The translations under genes were made by a program, and so were the position numbers. From assembly GCF_029867415.1 (NCBI RefSeq), contig NC_081182.1:10298646-10362645 (forward strand): DNA of 64,000 bases, given 5' to 3'. The notes below the pieces were generated by a model, which ran no database searches, was not told the origin of the DNA, and saw only the letters and a program-made list of their open reading frames with translations. Shown one piece after another: positions 1-11,040 of this stretch; positions within the stretch are counted from its first letter, which is position 1; each line of letters opens with the position of its first letter. This stretch comes from Vicia villosa (Eukaryota > Streptophyta > Magnoliopsida > Fabales > Fabaceae).

Positions 1-1520
1 GCCCTCGTGATCAACCAAATCAAAGACAAGTGGGAAACTTACCACCCTGGCTTGATTCCCTACAGAGATTATGCAAGACGTCTGTTGACTTTCTTCAACA
101 AGGTTGAATTGCATCATATACCTCGAGATCAGAATCGAATGGGAGATGCCTTGGCTACTCTATCTTCCATGTTCAAAGTCAATCATTGGAATGATATGCC
201 TAAAGTCAGAATTATGCGCCTTGAAAGGCCCGCCTATGTGTTTACAACTGAAGCAGTCATCGATGATAAACCGTGGTTCCACGACATCAAACGCTTCCTT
301 CAAACTCAAGAGTACCCACTTGGGGCATCAAACAAAGATAAGAAAACTCTAAGGAGACTTTCTGGCAGTTTCTTCCTGAACGGAGATGTGCTATACAAAA
401 GAAACTTCGACATGGTTTTGCTCAGATGTGTGGACAGACACGAAGCAGACATGTTAATGCATGAAGTGCATGAAGGGTCCTTTGGAACTCATTCAAATGG
501 GCATGCAATGTCCAAAAAGATCTTAAGAGCAGGATACTATTGGTTGACATTGGAATCTGACTGTTACAAACACGTGAAGAGATGTCACAAGTGCCAGATC
601 TACGCAGATAAGATCTATGTGCCACCGACTCTACTCAACATTCTCTCATCTCCATGGCCTTTCTCCATGTGGGGTATTGACATGATTGGAATGATCGAAC
701 CGAAAGCTTCAAATGGTCATCGTTTCATCTTGGTAGCAATTGATTACTTCACCAAATGGGTCGAAGCAGCATCTTACGCCAACGTTACAAGCAAGTGGTT
801 GTGAGGTTTATCAAGAATAACATCATTTGCCGATATGGTATTCCCAGCAAGATCATTACTGACAATGGTTCAAACTTGAATAACAAAATGATGAAAGAAT
901 TATGTGAGGAATTCAAGATTGAGCATCATACCTCTTCTCCTTACAGACCAAAAATGAACGGCGCAGTTGAAGCTGCTAACAAGAACATTAAGAAGATCGT
1001 CCAGAAAATGGTCGTCACTTACAAAGACTGGCATGAAATGCTGCCATTTGCTTTACATGGGTACCGTACTTCAGTGCGTACTTCAACAGGGGCAACTCCC
1101 TTTTCTCTAGTATACGGCATGGAAGCTGTGCTCCCCGTAGAAGTTGAAATCCCATCAATGAGAGTCCTCATGGAGACTAAGTTATCAGAGGATGAATGGT
1201 GTCAAAGCAGATACGATCAGTTAAACTTAATCGAAGAAAAACGTATGACTGCTCTATGCCATGGACAGTTATACCAAGCAAGGATGAAACAAGCTTTCAA
1301 CAAAAAGGTTCGACCTCGTGAATTTCGAGAAGGCGACCTCGTGCTTAAGAAGATCTTGTCTTTTCAACCAGATTCTAGGGGCAAATGGTCTCCTAATTAC
1401 GAAGGCCCGTATGTTGTCAAAAGAACATTTTCTGGCGGCGCCATGACTCTTGCAACCATGGATGGTGATGAACTCCCACATCCTGTGAATGCTGATGCAG
1501 TCAAGAAATACTTTGTCTAA
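1..1520 (+). pseudogene. Ogre-type polyprotein 3' end: second RNase H tail and integrase, frameshifted
   Basis: The frame is open from base 1. The first ~55 codons match the end of the second (archaeal-type) RNase H domain of Tat/Ogre elements, ending in a DALATL motif. A linker follows, then the integrase zinc-binding region (H-x-H around 470-500, C-x-x-C at 583-600). The integrase core has GIDMIG near 675-695 and TDNGSN near 858-877, with the downstream E in the NGAVEAANKN stretch. Near 785-800 the frame breaks: frame 1 hits a TGA at 802-804 and the homologous reading resumes in another frame to the TAA at 1518-1520. Comparison with the intact copy on the other strand (23191-26678) suggests loss of one A in an A-rich triplet. 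The copy is therefore dead for integrase. The 5' part lies outside the window. Family assignment is firm; the exact break is inferred from that comparison. Confidence 0.9.
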
Positions 1521-1543
1521 AAAAGAACAAAAGAACAGCTCGG

Positions 1544-1688
1544 TAAGTCGAAAACCCGCAAAGGGCGACTTAGGCAAAAATGAGCGTCTCGGTGGACTGA
1601 AAACCCGAAAGGGCGGTCCAGGCAAAAATTAGAGACAATAAACAGAAAAATTCATCCTGGTAGATTGAAAACCTGAAAGGGCAATCTA
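1544..1688 (+). repeat. Three hairpin repeats with GNRA-like cap (3' UTR of Ogre-type element)
   Basis: Units at 1544-1572, 1593-1620 and 1661-1688 each read stem, AAAA, CC(C/T)-G(C)AAA-GGG, stem, followed by GGCAAAAAT. The outer 7-bp stems are TAAGTCG/CGACTTA, TGGACTG/CGGTCCA and TAGATTG/CAATCTA. Their sequences differ but each still pairs, with one G-U. Homologous units occur at the same place in the other Ogre (23003-23182). Confidence 0.8.
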
Positions 1689-2972
1689 GGCAAAAATTAA
1701 GGAATTATGACAAAGTAACTGCATCAGTCTATACTTCGTCACCTAAAGAGTCTGTACTTCATCGAAGGATCTTCAATCAAATCATCGCCAATCTGAAGCG
1801 ACAAGCACAGTTGGAACTCAAAGTTGTTAGAGGGAATAGTGGTTATTGCTTTCAATGTAGCCTTTTCCGCATAATTACCATTTCCAACTTTTGTAAATAC
1901 TCCATGGAATCACGCCTTTAGCTGATTTCCATCCTTAAATAAATTTGAGCCTTGTGCCCATTTGTTTGCAATCTATAATTTCTTTTAGCTTGCAAAATGA
2001 CGCTTTAGTTGTGTTATTCACTTTTGAAAAAAAAAAGGGAAAAAAAGTTTTAAATGAATTTAATTCACTTTTTCAAAATAAAAGCGAAACTTTCCTTTGA
2101 GTTGTGAACAACAGAAGGAACATCAACAGCTATCTCCATAGGATGAATCAAAGATTATGACAAGAAGCTCTTCTATCCCCAGTGAAGAAGCTCTTCTATC
2201 CCCAGTGAAGAGGATCTTTTATCCCCAGTGAAGAAGATTTTCCATCTCCAGTGAGGAGGTTCTTTCATCTCAATGAGAAAAGATGCTCATCTTCCCCAGA
2301 AAAGTTTAAAGCACGCAACACCATTCATCACCTGTGTTATCTACACCGTGTTGAAGAACATTTGCCAAGTATCTGGTTGTATTGCGACGTCGGTCCTTCT
2401 CCAGTACATACTTCATTGTCTGTTAGTATCGTCAGCATGCATGCAACATTCATGACATTCATCATTCATACATATTTGCATCATTTATGCATTCTTGTAT
2501 TTTTCAATATCTGCTTTAAAAATCACTTGTTCAGGATATATCTATCCCAAAAAAAAAAAAAGAAAGAAAAAAAAAAAGAAAAAGAAAAAAGAAATAGGTA
2601 TGGGCGTGTCATCTCTCCAGTAGGTTGTCACCCATAAGCAAAAAGAACATCTTCTTTCTCCAGTTCCCCACTGAGATCATTCCTCGTGGAAGAAGGTTGC
2701 TTCAGTTTCTCCTCTCAAAACAAAGGAGAAAATCCCCATTTGAGTTCATTCCTCATTGGGTACAAAGTCTTGTTTGAGTGTCTCTTTCCAATTCATTCTT
2801 GGTTAGAACCCTGTCTTTACCAGAGATTCAAATTCCGATTCCCCAAATAGAGTCGTGAAAAACAGACAATAAGCAATAGCCTCATCATCCGAGCAGCTTA
2901 TGTCTCTTCCAAAAGATTTTCCTCTCAGGGAAATCAATCATGAAGACCATTTGACAATCAGGGCCTTATTAC

Positions 2973-3269
2973 TGTTCACAAGGCTGAATAACCAGTCATT
3001 TCCCTAGCAAAGTCTCCAAGATCATTTTATCACTCGGCTGATAATTGATCATGTCTTCAGAACCACTATCACGAGGCTGGTAGTCGGTAACCTTTTTGTT
3101 CTGGTTATATTATTTAACATGTCTATCACAAGGCTGATAGTCGGTAATAGTAACCGAACCTTTGAAACTCTTTTTACCTTGTCAAATCTATCGCAATGCT
3201 GATAGTCGGTAATACAGTTTCACACCTTTCACCTTCGCATTATTAACAAGTCTATCCCTATGCTGATAG
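2973..3269 (+). repeat. Hairpin series with loop ACAAGGCT and relatives
   Basis: Six short inverted repeats occur at 2973-2990, 3027-3044, 3066-3083, 3123-3140, 3188-3205 and 3252-3269. The stems are TGTTC/GAATA, TTATC/GATAA, CTATC/GGTAG, CTATC/GATAG, CTATC/GATAG and CTATC/GATAG. The 8-base loops are ACAAGGCT or near variants. The last four are followed by TCGGTAA. Spacing is irregular (about 40-65 bases), so this is not a simple tandem array. Confidence 0.7.
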
Positions 3270-3563
3270 TCGGTAATGTCGATAGGTAAGCTTTTCTTAC
3301 AAAGCTATCATTCCCCGGTGAAGCATACACTTGCTTTCCCGAAAAGAAAAAAAATGGATTCTCTTCCTAAAACGGATTGAGATATCCTTCCCGATCTCTT
3401 TTTTCCCAGCGGAGTCAGTTTGATATCCCTCGGTAAAGACATCCTTGCATCATTCGCAATTTTGGTATCTTAGGTCCAAAATTCGCGTCTTCTGATATTT
3501 AAGTCTCTTCCACCCTGTCAAAACGAAGATTTTCAATCTTCGTGTCTCAGGTTGAAGAAACTT

Positions 3564-3576
3564 AAATAGGGGCATC
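3564..3576 (+). promoter_or_regulatory. Polypurine tract of the + strand Ogre-type element
   Basis: AAATAGGGGCATC lies immediately before the LTR start TGTCATACCCC. The same AAATAGGGGCA core precedes the 3' LTR of the minus-strand Ogre, supporting its role as plus-strand DNA primer. Confidence 0.85.
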
Positions 3577-5159
3577 TGTCATACCCCAATTTTTGACCTA
3601 AGATACCACCTCATATCATAGCATATGCATCATTTGCATCTCTAACAAATTGCATAGTTTGTGTTTGCTACTTGTGACTCAGCAGGATTTAATCAAGAAA
3701 TCACTCATCAGTACAAGTAACAATCAATTAGGGTTTTGTTCTCCCTTCATTTCAAATGAATCATCTTCATCAACAATCAACATTTGGTCCTCAGAGATTT
3801 ATTTCAACAAGCTCAAAGGCACTGAATCAACCAAATTAGGGTTTTGACTGAAGATAGCATACTCCTGACTTTTACTCAGGATTTGACCTAATGACTTGGG
3901 ACATGACCTCAAGACCCCAAGTGCATAATTTTGACCTAATCCATTGACTCAAGACATCTCCTACACAAGGATTGATCAACAGTGAAATTTCAAATCATCA
4001 GATTAGGATTTTGAACTATCAAGGACCAAAATCAGGGATCACACTTGGGAAACCCTAAAAACCCCCAGGAAGTCAATCAAATGTTTTAATCATCCTCAAA
4101 TGATCCCTATGACAATATCCAATGGAAATTGCATCTCAATTCAAGATCCACAGTCATCAATTTCATCAGGTCGACAATTAGGGTTTTTGACCTAATTCAC
4201 TAAACAACTGACTTTTTAATCAGGACATGGTGCCACAACTCAAACCATGGCTCAATATCCTCTAATGCTTCAATGTGATCTATTCATACCATTCATTTGA
4301 TGAGGATAGCCTGTTTCATTTGAAATCTCCAGAAACGCGATTCGTCTGAAAAAGTCAACTGTACAAGATCACCATTGACTTTTGGGGAATTTTGGTCAAC
4401 CATGACTTTTGAAGTTTTAAATCATCAATATATGATATGAGAAGTCATTTGATCAAGAAAAATCAAGAAAATCAATCAAGAATCAAAAAGTCAAAAGTTT
4501 GACTTTCCATACTTAGAAAAATTTCTAAGTGTTTTTCATGGTTTTTTCCAAACTTTGGAAGGGAATAACTCAAAATTTCACCTACAAACTGAAAAAAACT
4601 TCCAACATGAAAGTTGTAGATTTTGATCCAATGAACAACTTTGTCACATATAATTTTTTTTCATAAGATCAACCATTTAAGAGATATGGAGCTTCAAAGT
4701 TGGTATCTTTTGAAAACTTCACTTAAAACTTCATTTTCTTCAAAGTTCATGGATCTTTTTCACCCACTTCCTTAAAGATCTTGAAGAAACTTTCAACTAG
4801 GGTTTTGAAGTGTGTAATATGAGCTTTCCAAAATGTCCAAGAGCATGAAAAAATATGAAGTGTAGCTATGGTTTTGAATTTTGACATTAGTGAACTTTTT
4901 CACTTGAATTCTCACCATTTTTCACTAAGTTTCAAGACTACATGACCTATAATTCAAGCAATGATGCATAGAAGCAATAATTGAGAGATATTTTCTGATT
5001 AGAAGATCAGAATGGAAGAGGATAAGAAGCTAGAGTTTTAACCATGGTTTGGTCACTTTAACCATTTTGCATTAAATGTAAAAGATTCCTTTTTATCTCT
5101 TAAGCCAAATCACCAATTCTTGATCAACTTGCAAAGGTCTGAGTTCAGAACTCTTGGCC

Positions 5160-5168
5160 TATAAATAG
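5160..5168 (+). promoter_or_regulatory. TATA box of the + strand Ogre-type LTR
   Basis: TATAAATAG is followed by an ordinary transcribed-type leader. It is the only canonical plant TATA in the middle of this LTR, so it is the likely retroelement promoter. Confidence 0.55.
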
Positions 5169-6115
5169 AGGTGCAAATCACTCTTCAATTGACACCAAAA
5201 CCTCATAATTATAGGTTTTCTCTTTTCTTTCTTGAATTGCAAGTTTCATAGTTTTCAAAGAGGTAGAAAACTCAACCTCCAAACCTTTGAATTTCTGGCC
5301 AAAGTGATGTTGCTAACAACTTCTAAACATCATATGTGATGTGTTTGATCCATCCACACACCCCAAAAACACCTAAAACTCAAAATCACTACCTCACTTT
5401 CCAAATATGCATAACATGAGACTTATCATGCCAATTTTTATTCAAGCTCATATCTGTCCAAACTATCACTTCTAACACCATCCATATACCATATATGAAC
5501 TATCCCAGCCATCATCCATGATCTGAAACACCTCCATCTTCAAATTCGATTCATACTTGAAGCAACTGCAGTTCGGGTGCCATGGCCATGCTCAGATGAA
5601 TTCAGCTTGTTCCAGACATCCAAACACCTTCCATAATCATCATTGAAGCTATCCAGATCGATACAAAGCATCTGTAACACTTATATTGAAGAATCAAATC
5701 TCCAGTTTTGTCGTTTTTGAGGTAAGAACACTTGAACTTCAAACTCTATGAATCATGCATCATAAATGAAATATTGCTTTGCCATCTTGTTTCTGCACTA
5801 TCACTGATCATTAGCCCTCAATCAATTTCATAATTCATCAATCATACACGATTTCACATTGAATTTCAGTTCTAGGGTTCTTAGTGTTCATCACAAAATT
5901 GATCACCTTAGAGCAAAAATAAATGAATTATGAGATCATCATCATGTTCCTCGTCCAAAACCGAGTGAGATAGACCCTTTGATCGATCAAAACAACACAG
6001 ATTTGAAGAATTTCAAAATTCAGTTAGGGTTGTGTTCTTGGCGCGTTTTTTCGTTCAAAGAATTCAAATATTTGTTTTAAAATATAATGCATTGGAAGCG
6101 TATTATAAACAAGCC

Positions 6116-6186
6116 ACAAGCGTGGCTCAGTTGGTCCATGTTTTGGTTAGCAAGCGTGGGTGCGTGGGTTCAAACCCTGGTAGGGC
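6116..6186 (+). repeat. tRNA-like pol III promoter segment inside the LTR
   Basis: TGGCTCAGTTGG (6123-6134) fits an A box and GGTTCAAACCC (6167-6177) fits a B box. The 32 bases between them match normal tRNA spacing. The would-be acceptor arms (6116-6122 and 6180-6186) do not pair, and a T-run follows at 6194-6201. This is a tRNA-derived head, such as a SINE remnant, rather than a working tRNA gene. Confidence 0.6.
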
Positions 6187-7682
6187 CAAAACCATTTTTT
6201 TTACACTATTTTTCTTTCATTTTTTAACAAACTTCACCAATTAATTTAACCAATCAAAATTCATTATTTTCACTTCATTTTTTTTTACACTCTTTATTTA
6301 ATATACATATTTTGACAATATTAAAAAAAATCACAAAAAAAAGATTCATTTAATATATTTTTAAATAATTTTAAAATAACTTGTTTTTAAGTATTTTTAA
6401 TACTTTTAAATATTGTTTTTCACTTGATTTTTTAAAATCATCACTTGTAAATATTTTTGGAGCAAACCCTAATCATCTAAGTATTAATTGAGGATAATGT
6501 TTTTGTTTATCTTGACTAATTTGACTCCTTTCAAAATTCAAATCGTTTTAAAACAAGCGATCGCGATTCTTTTCAAAAACGATAAACCATTTCTTTTTGA
6601 TTTTCAAAGAAAACTATTGATTAAATCTTCTTAATTGATCAATTGATTTTCAAAACGATGTGGGCCTCTCGAATATTAGAGAGTATAAGTCCCTTTCCTA
6701 TTTCTTTTTTTACAGTTTTTCTTTGTACAGAAAACTCTTTCAAAACAAACTTTCAAACAGTTTTTTAACAAACAAATCTTTCAACTCTCTTTCAAAACAA
6801 TCCACCATGTTTTATAAATATCACGGGCCTCCACGTAGGTATAAGTCCCAAGCCCTTTTGTACATACCCATTCCAGTACATGAAATTAGGTATTTCATTG
6901 TACGCCTTTTGTACATATCTCAATCAATTTGTTCTTAACTTTGAATAACAAACCAAAAATGAAGGTTTTCTTTAAATCTTCCCAAAAATATCATGGGCCT
7001 CCATGTAGGTATAAGTCCCAAGCCCTTTTGTAAATACCTGTTTACATAGCTTTGAATAAACTCAAGTGGACCTCTCCCCGAGTATGAGTCCCGAGCCCTG
7101 TGTATACAAATGGATCATGCTTACAGGTATATTTCCTTCATAAACTCCATTATATACACACATTTTGTCATATATGTATAACTGTTCATATCTGTTCATG
7201 TACTTGTTCATATTTGTTCGTACTTGTTCATATTTGTGATTGTGTTATATATACTTGTTCAACTTAGTACAACAATAGGTTCCCCATAGCCTCCTATTGG
7301 GCTTCGTGCAAAGAATCTCCCCTAGTTTAGGTTAGGACATAGAGTATGGTTTCCCGGTGAAATCGCTCTAAGATCTCAAACCAACTATACCATGCCTCCC
7401 CTTGGGCTTTGTACAAACGAGTGACCCTCCCATAGCCTCCTCTTGGGCTTACAATGCAAGGACCCTGGATTGTCCCTCCCATAGCCTCCTCTTGGGCCTA
7501 CAATGCAAGGACCCTCGGATAGCCTCCTCTTGGGCTTCGTACAAGGACCCACGGGCTTCTTATAAGCATCCCCAATATCCAAATCAAATACCCTAGGAGA
7601 TTAGACATTTTTCATCTCTATGCTAGGAGTATCTCTTATATATCATCACAAACAATCAATCAATCAAAATCAAACTTTTTTT

Positions 7683-7853
7683 GCCACAAGGCTGGCTAAT
7701 CAATCAAACTTTTTTACCACCGTACTGGATGATTAATCAAAGTTTTTGTCACAAGGCTGACTTCATTGAAACTTTTGCCACAAGGCTGGCTGATTAATCA
7801 AAACTTTTTGTCACAAGGCTGACTTCATTGAAAGTTTTTGCCACAAGGCTGGT
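7683..7853 (+). repeat. ACAAGGCT-loop hairpins within the LTR
   Basis: Five copies of the loop ACAAGGCT lie at 7686, 7751, 7780, 7813 and 7843. They are flanked by the 3-bp stems GCC/GGC, GTC/GAC, GCC/GGC, GTC/GAC and GCC/GGT. The stems alternate yet stay complementary or wobble-paired, and the loop matches the 3'-UTR hairpins at 2973-3140. Confidence 0.6.
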
Positions 7854-8567
7854 TAAACACAAAAACATCTTTATCATTCTAAGCACCCTAAGTGGCATGG
7901 CCCCGGGCTTATAATGAAAAGATTTTCAAACAAAAATCAAATAGATGTATGTGATGATATAGATTAGATACATCTAGCATTTAGACGACATTTGTCTATT
8001 TTCCTTTGCTTCCACTAGCATAAGTGGGAACTACGATTGCTCTGACTTTCTCAACATCCCTTTGAGAATACGTAGGCACAAGGTCAATCCTTGGCGAGCA
8101 AAACAAAACAAAAAAAAACCATTCAAACCTTAGCACCCGTAGACCCCGAGCTACAGATGCTCTGATTCCCTCTAAGGGATATGTATGCAGAGGATCGCGA
8201 TGATCTTTGCGAGCATAATCAAACAAACACCTTAGGTCCCACCTACTTCACAAGAACCTCCACCACAACAAGAATGGAATAAAACAAAATAAAGAAACCT
8301 ATAGAGTACTATAGATACGTTGGGTGTTAATACCTTCCCTTCGTATAACCAACCCTCTTACCTGGAATCTTTCCCCCACTTATGCATTGCTTTTAGTTTC
8401 GGGCTTTGCATCTGTTTTTAGGTTATTGCAGCTTTTTCCCTTTTCCTCCTTTGGAAATAATAAAAAGTTTGGTCGGTACAAAAGAAAAATCATTTTTTGA
8501 GCACTCGAGCCCAAAGAAGGCATCAGGTGTCTCATCCCAAAAAGACAACGATTTTTCGCCCGCGACA

Positions 8568-10461
8568 GAAGGTAATTGACGCTTGTATGCCACCAGTTGT
8601 GCCAACGTGCTTTTGGTGTTAGTGGATGGAGAGAACGAATTGTGACACGAGTGCCACCTGCAACTGTTCATCGTCCCCGCCGTTTAAAAAAAACCTAGAA
8701 AATTAGCTAGGAAATCCCTATGATTTGGCTACCATTTAACTCCAATAGTTTACGTAGCAAACAACTTTATAAAATACGATCAGAACAAATGCAAAGGGTG
8801 CCCAGATCCCCTAATCTAAGCCTTGCGAGTTCAATGGTGCCATCTCTTTGCCTTGAAAACTCCTGCAAATACAAAAACAAAAGCTTTGTGCTTGCGTTCC
8901 CTAGCCATGGTATCTTATGTTTTAAGCGTGAAAACTCTCAAACGAAGGTCCTAATCATCCTTAGCACATGTCATAAACTCAACAAATCAATCAAAACACA
9001 TTAAATCATATAGATGTATGGAAAATGAAATTCAAGAATGCACCATGAATATGTTGAACATGAGATATGAATTATGGGTACTTTCACATGTTATAAACCA
9101 TATATATTTACCTCATATTACCTTAGGAGGGGAATGGATGAGTTGTTTGGCTTTGATAATGGCTAAAATTGAGAAATCGAAAATAGCACTATTCTTGCAA
9201 AAGTTGGAACTTTAGAAACCTTCTCCTCTCCTCTAAATTTCGTTCTCCCCTTGTATTCTAATGCCTTGAATATTTATAATAGTGAGAATTAGGGTACAAG
9301 TTTGCTTCGAAATCAAGTCGATGAGATTTGGTAAAAATTTGATAAAAATATGACAAAAATATTTCTATTTTGGTCCAATTTTTATATTCTCTTTCCAATA
9401 TCTTATTGCACGAAATTTGCATCAAATATGGAATATTTTTATGATTCGAATTGATTGAAAAACAAATCTCAACCAATTTTTCTCATATTTTCTTATTTTT
9501 TGATTTAAATTGAATTTTTAATGAATAAAAATTCAATAAAAATACAAAATAAAAATATAATATGAAAGAGTGGACTTTTGTGCTTCCAATGAGCTCCATA
9601 TCATGTTTATGTATCAAAACTTGGGTCCATAAGCTCAAAAAGCCCAAATTGCCCACTTGAGATTTCATGCATTCCTCCATTTTTGGCCAACTTTAGCAAG
9701 TCATAACTCTCTCAAGAATTATCATATGGAAGTGTTCTAGGAATTTTTGGAAAGCCCTAGATATCCTTTACAAGCCACTTTCGAACTTTTTTGGCATTTG
9801 AATATTTTATCTTGATGATATTGGTCCTGACAAAAAACAGCTTTTTGCGAGCTTCTAGAAGGACCTGTAATGTTTTGACTTATATCTCTTAGGCGGAAGC
9901 ATTTCTTGACCTTGGGCCCAACATCAAAGTTGTAGAGAATTTAAATTACTTGAGAATGGGTTTTGGTTGAGGAATTTATGATAAAGTATGAGAGAGATAT
10001 GATCAGTAAAAGTTGGGTTGACTTTCTCCTAGAAACCCTAAATTAGCAACTTGGACTTTTGATGATTTCTGAACTCTCCTTGATGAGTCGTGATCAAACC
10101 TTGATCAAATGATGAATGTGACTTCAAAATGTTGATGTTGACCAAAAATCAGGAGTTTTGACTGTATGTTGACCACAGTTGACTTTTAGGTCAAACTAGT
10201 CGACTGTTGACTATCTGAGCAATTGATTGAGCACACTTGTGAATCAGAGCTTGCAACTTGGCCTGAGGATACTTTGAGGAATTTGAGAGAACATAAAGTC
10301 CACTTGATATATCAGAAGTTGACTTTACCTGAAGAGAGAGAAAACCTTAGTTGGAGGCTTGTTGTTTAGGAGACAGGTAATTGTGCCCGATTCTTGCATA
10401 GTCTTGAGCAGTTGAAAGTCATGTGAGCCAAATTATGATGGGCAAATTTTGGGGTATGACA
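8568..10461 (-). mobile_element. Ogre-like LTR, 5' portion, truncated by the + strand element
   Basis: Read on the minus strand, it starts at 10461 with TGTCATACCCCAAAATTTG, the Ogre LTR start, directly against PMD pseudogene sequence. A TATAAATATT box lies at about 9278-9269 (minus), about 1.2 kb in. The piece is lost at 8568 where the + strand LTR ends. The likely history is that this LTR inserted in the PMD gene and the + strand Ogre then inserted into it. The 8568-9200 part is assigned by position only. No gene is seen. Confidence 0.6.
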
Positions 10462-10577
10462 CCAACATAGACCTTGCCATATGCGTTTACTAAACCCATG
10501 AGGTTATTTGAAAGAAGTGATACCAGATGGTCAATCATACCATATGAAGGCGGTGGCACGTCATATGAAAATCCTAT
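10462..10577 (-). pseudogene. PMD (MAIN-like) pseudogene, C-terminal tail piece
   Basis: On the minus strand this reads through a tail rich in S-Y-D/P motifs followed by a hydrophobic LVSLLSNNLMGLVNAYG stretch. It is separated from the upstream piece by the solo LTR at 10578-11040. It repeats the SYDV motif found on the far side (about 11041-11060), consistent with one interrupted low-complexity C-terminal region. It is cut off at 10461 by an Ogre-like LTR. Confidence 0.5.
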
Positions 10578-11040
10578 TGAAGGGTAGAAAAAACACAAGA
10601 AAGGGGGTTTGAATTTGGAATTTTTAAAACTTAAGCTTTAAAATAAGTTTGTTATCCTTGTTCGCTTATAAACAAAGCTACTCCAGTCCACCCTCCAAGG
10701 TGAGTTCACGTTCTATGATTTATTATTCTTACAGAACTTCCTTATCAGAGTGTTTCGGGAAGTTGTTCATTGGTGCTTTAGAAGTTAAGTGACTAGCATC
10801 AGAACTTCTTATAACGTGTTAAGGTTCTGTTTTGCTTCTGAGCTTCTCATTTGCATGTTCTTTTCAAAACTTCACATCTAACTATTAACGTTATTATCTT
10901 CTCAATTTACTTCAGAACTTCTAACACATCTCTATACATTCAATCAAACGATTAGAGTACATAATTGTTCTTCACAATTACTATGTATTTGTAATCATAA
11001 AAACTATGAATTAGATGTAGAACCAAACTATGTTCTAACA
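10578..11040 (-). mobile_element. Solo LTR (463 bp, Copia-like ends) inside the PMD pseudogene
   Basis: On the minus strand it begins TGTTAGAACATAGTTTGG and ends CTACCCTTCA, i.e. TG...CA termini. The flanking pentamers on the plus strand are CCTAT (10573-10577) and CCTAC (11041-11045), a target duplication with one mutation. There is no internal domain, so it is a recombined solo LTR. The start motif is common in legume Copia LTRs; that family call is from memory and moderate. Confidence 0.6.

Larger units (their letters stand above)
1521..3576 (+). other. 3' non-coding region of the + strand Ogre-type element
   Basis: About 2 kb between the integrase stop and the 3' LTR has no credible ORF but strong repeat structure. 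There are three hairpin units at 1544-1688, a 23-25-bp tandem motif containing TATCCCCAGTGAAGA at about 2164-2270, an A/G-rich low-complexity run at 2548-2600, and a series of hairpins with loop ACAAGGCT or variants at 2973-3269. Tat/Ogre elements are known for long, hypervariable, repeat-bearing 3' untranslated regions, which fits. Confidence 0.75.
3577..8567 (+). repeat. 3' LTR of the + strand Ogre-type element (4991 bp)
   Basis: The LTR begins TGTCATACCCC right after the polypurine tract and ends with TTTTTCGCCCGCGACA. The complement of the equivalent terminus in the other Ogre is TGTCGCACGCTCGCGAAAAA. A TATAAATAG box lies at 5160-5168, about 1.58 kb in, consistent with a long U3. Internal features are a tRNA-like insert (about 6116-6186), tandem motifs around TCCTCTTGGGCTT (7380-7560) and ACAAGGCT hairpins (7683-7853). 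The other LTR is outside the window, so the target duplication (it would be GAAGG, 8568-8572) cannot be checked. Confidence 0.85.

Noticed and set aside
2251..2637. 128-codon ORF on the + strand after the integrase
   Set aside because: It runs through repeats and a poly-A/G tract (KKKKEKKKEKEK) inside the element's 3' UTR; no domain.
6116..6186. Functional tRNA gene
   Set aside because: Acceptor arms do not pair and the T stem has mismatches; only the promoter boxes fit.
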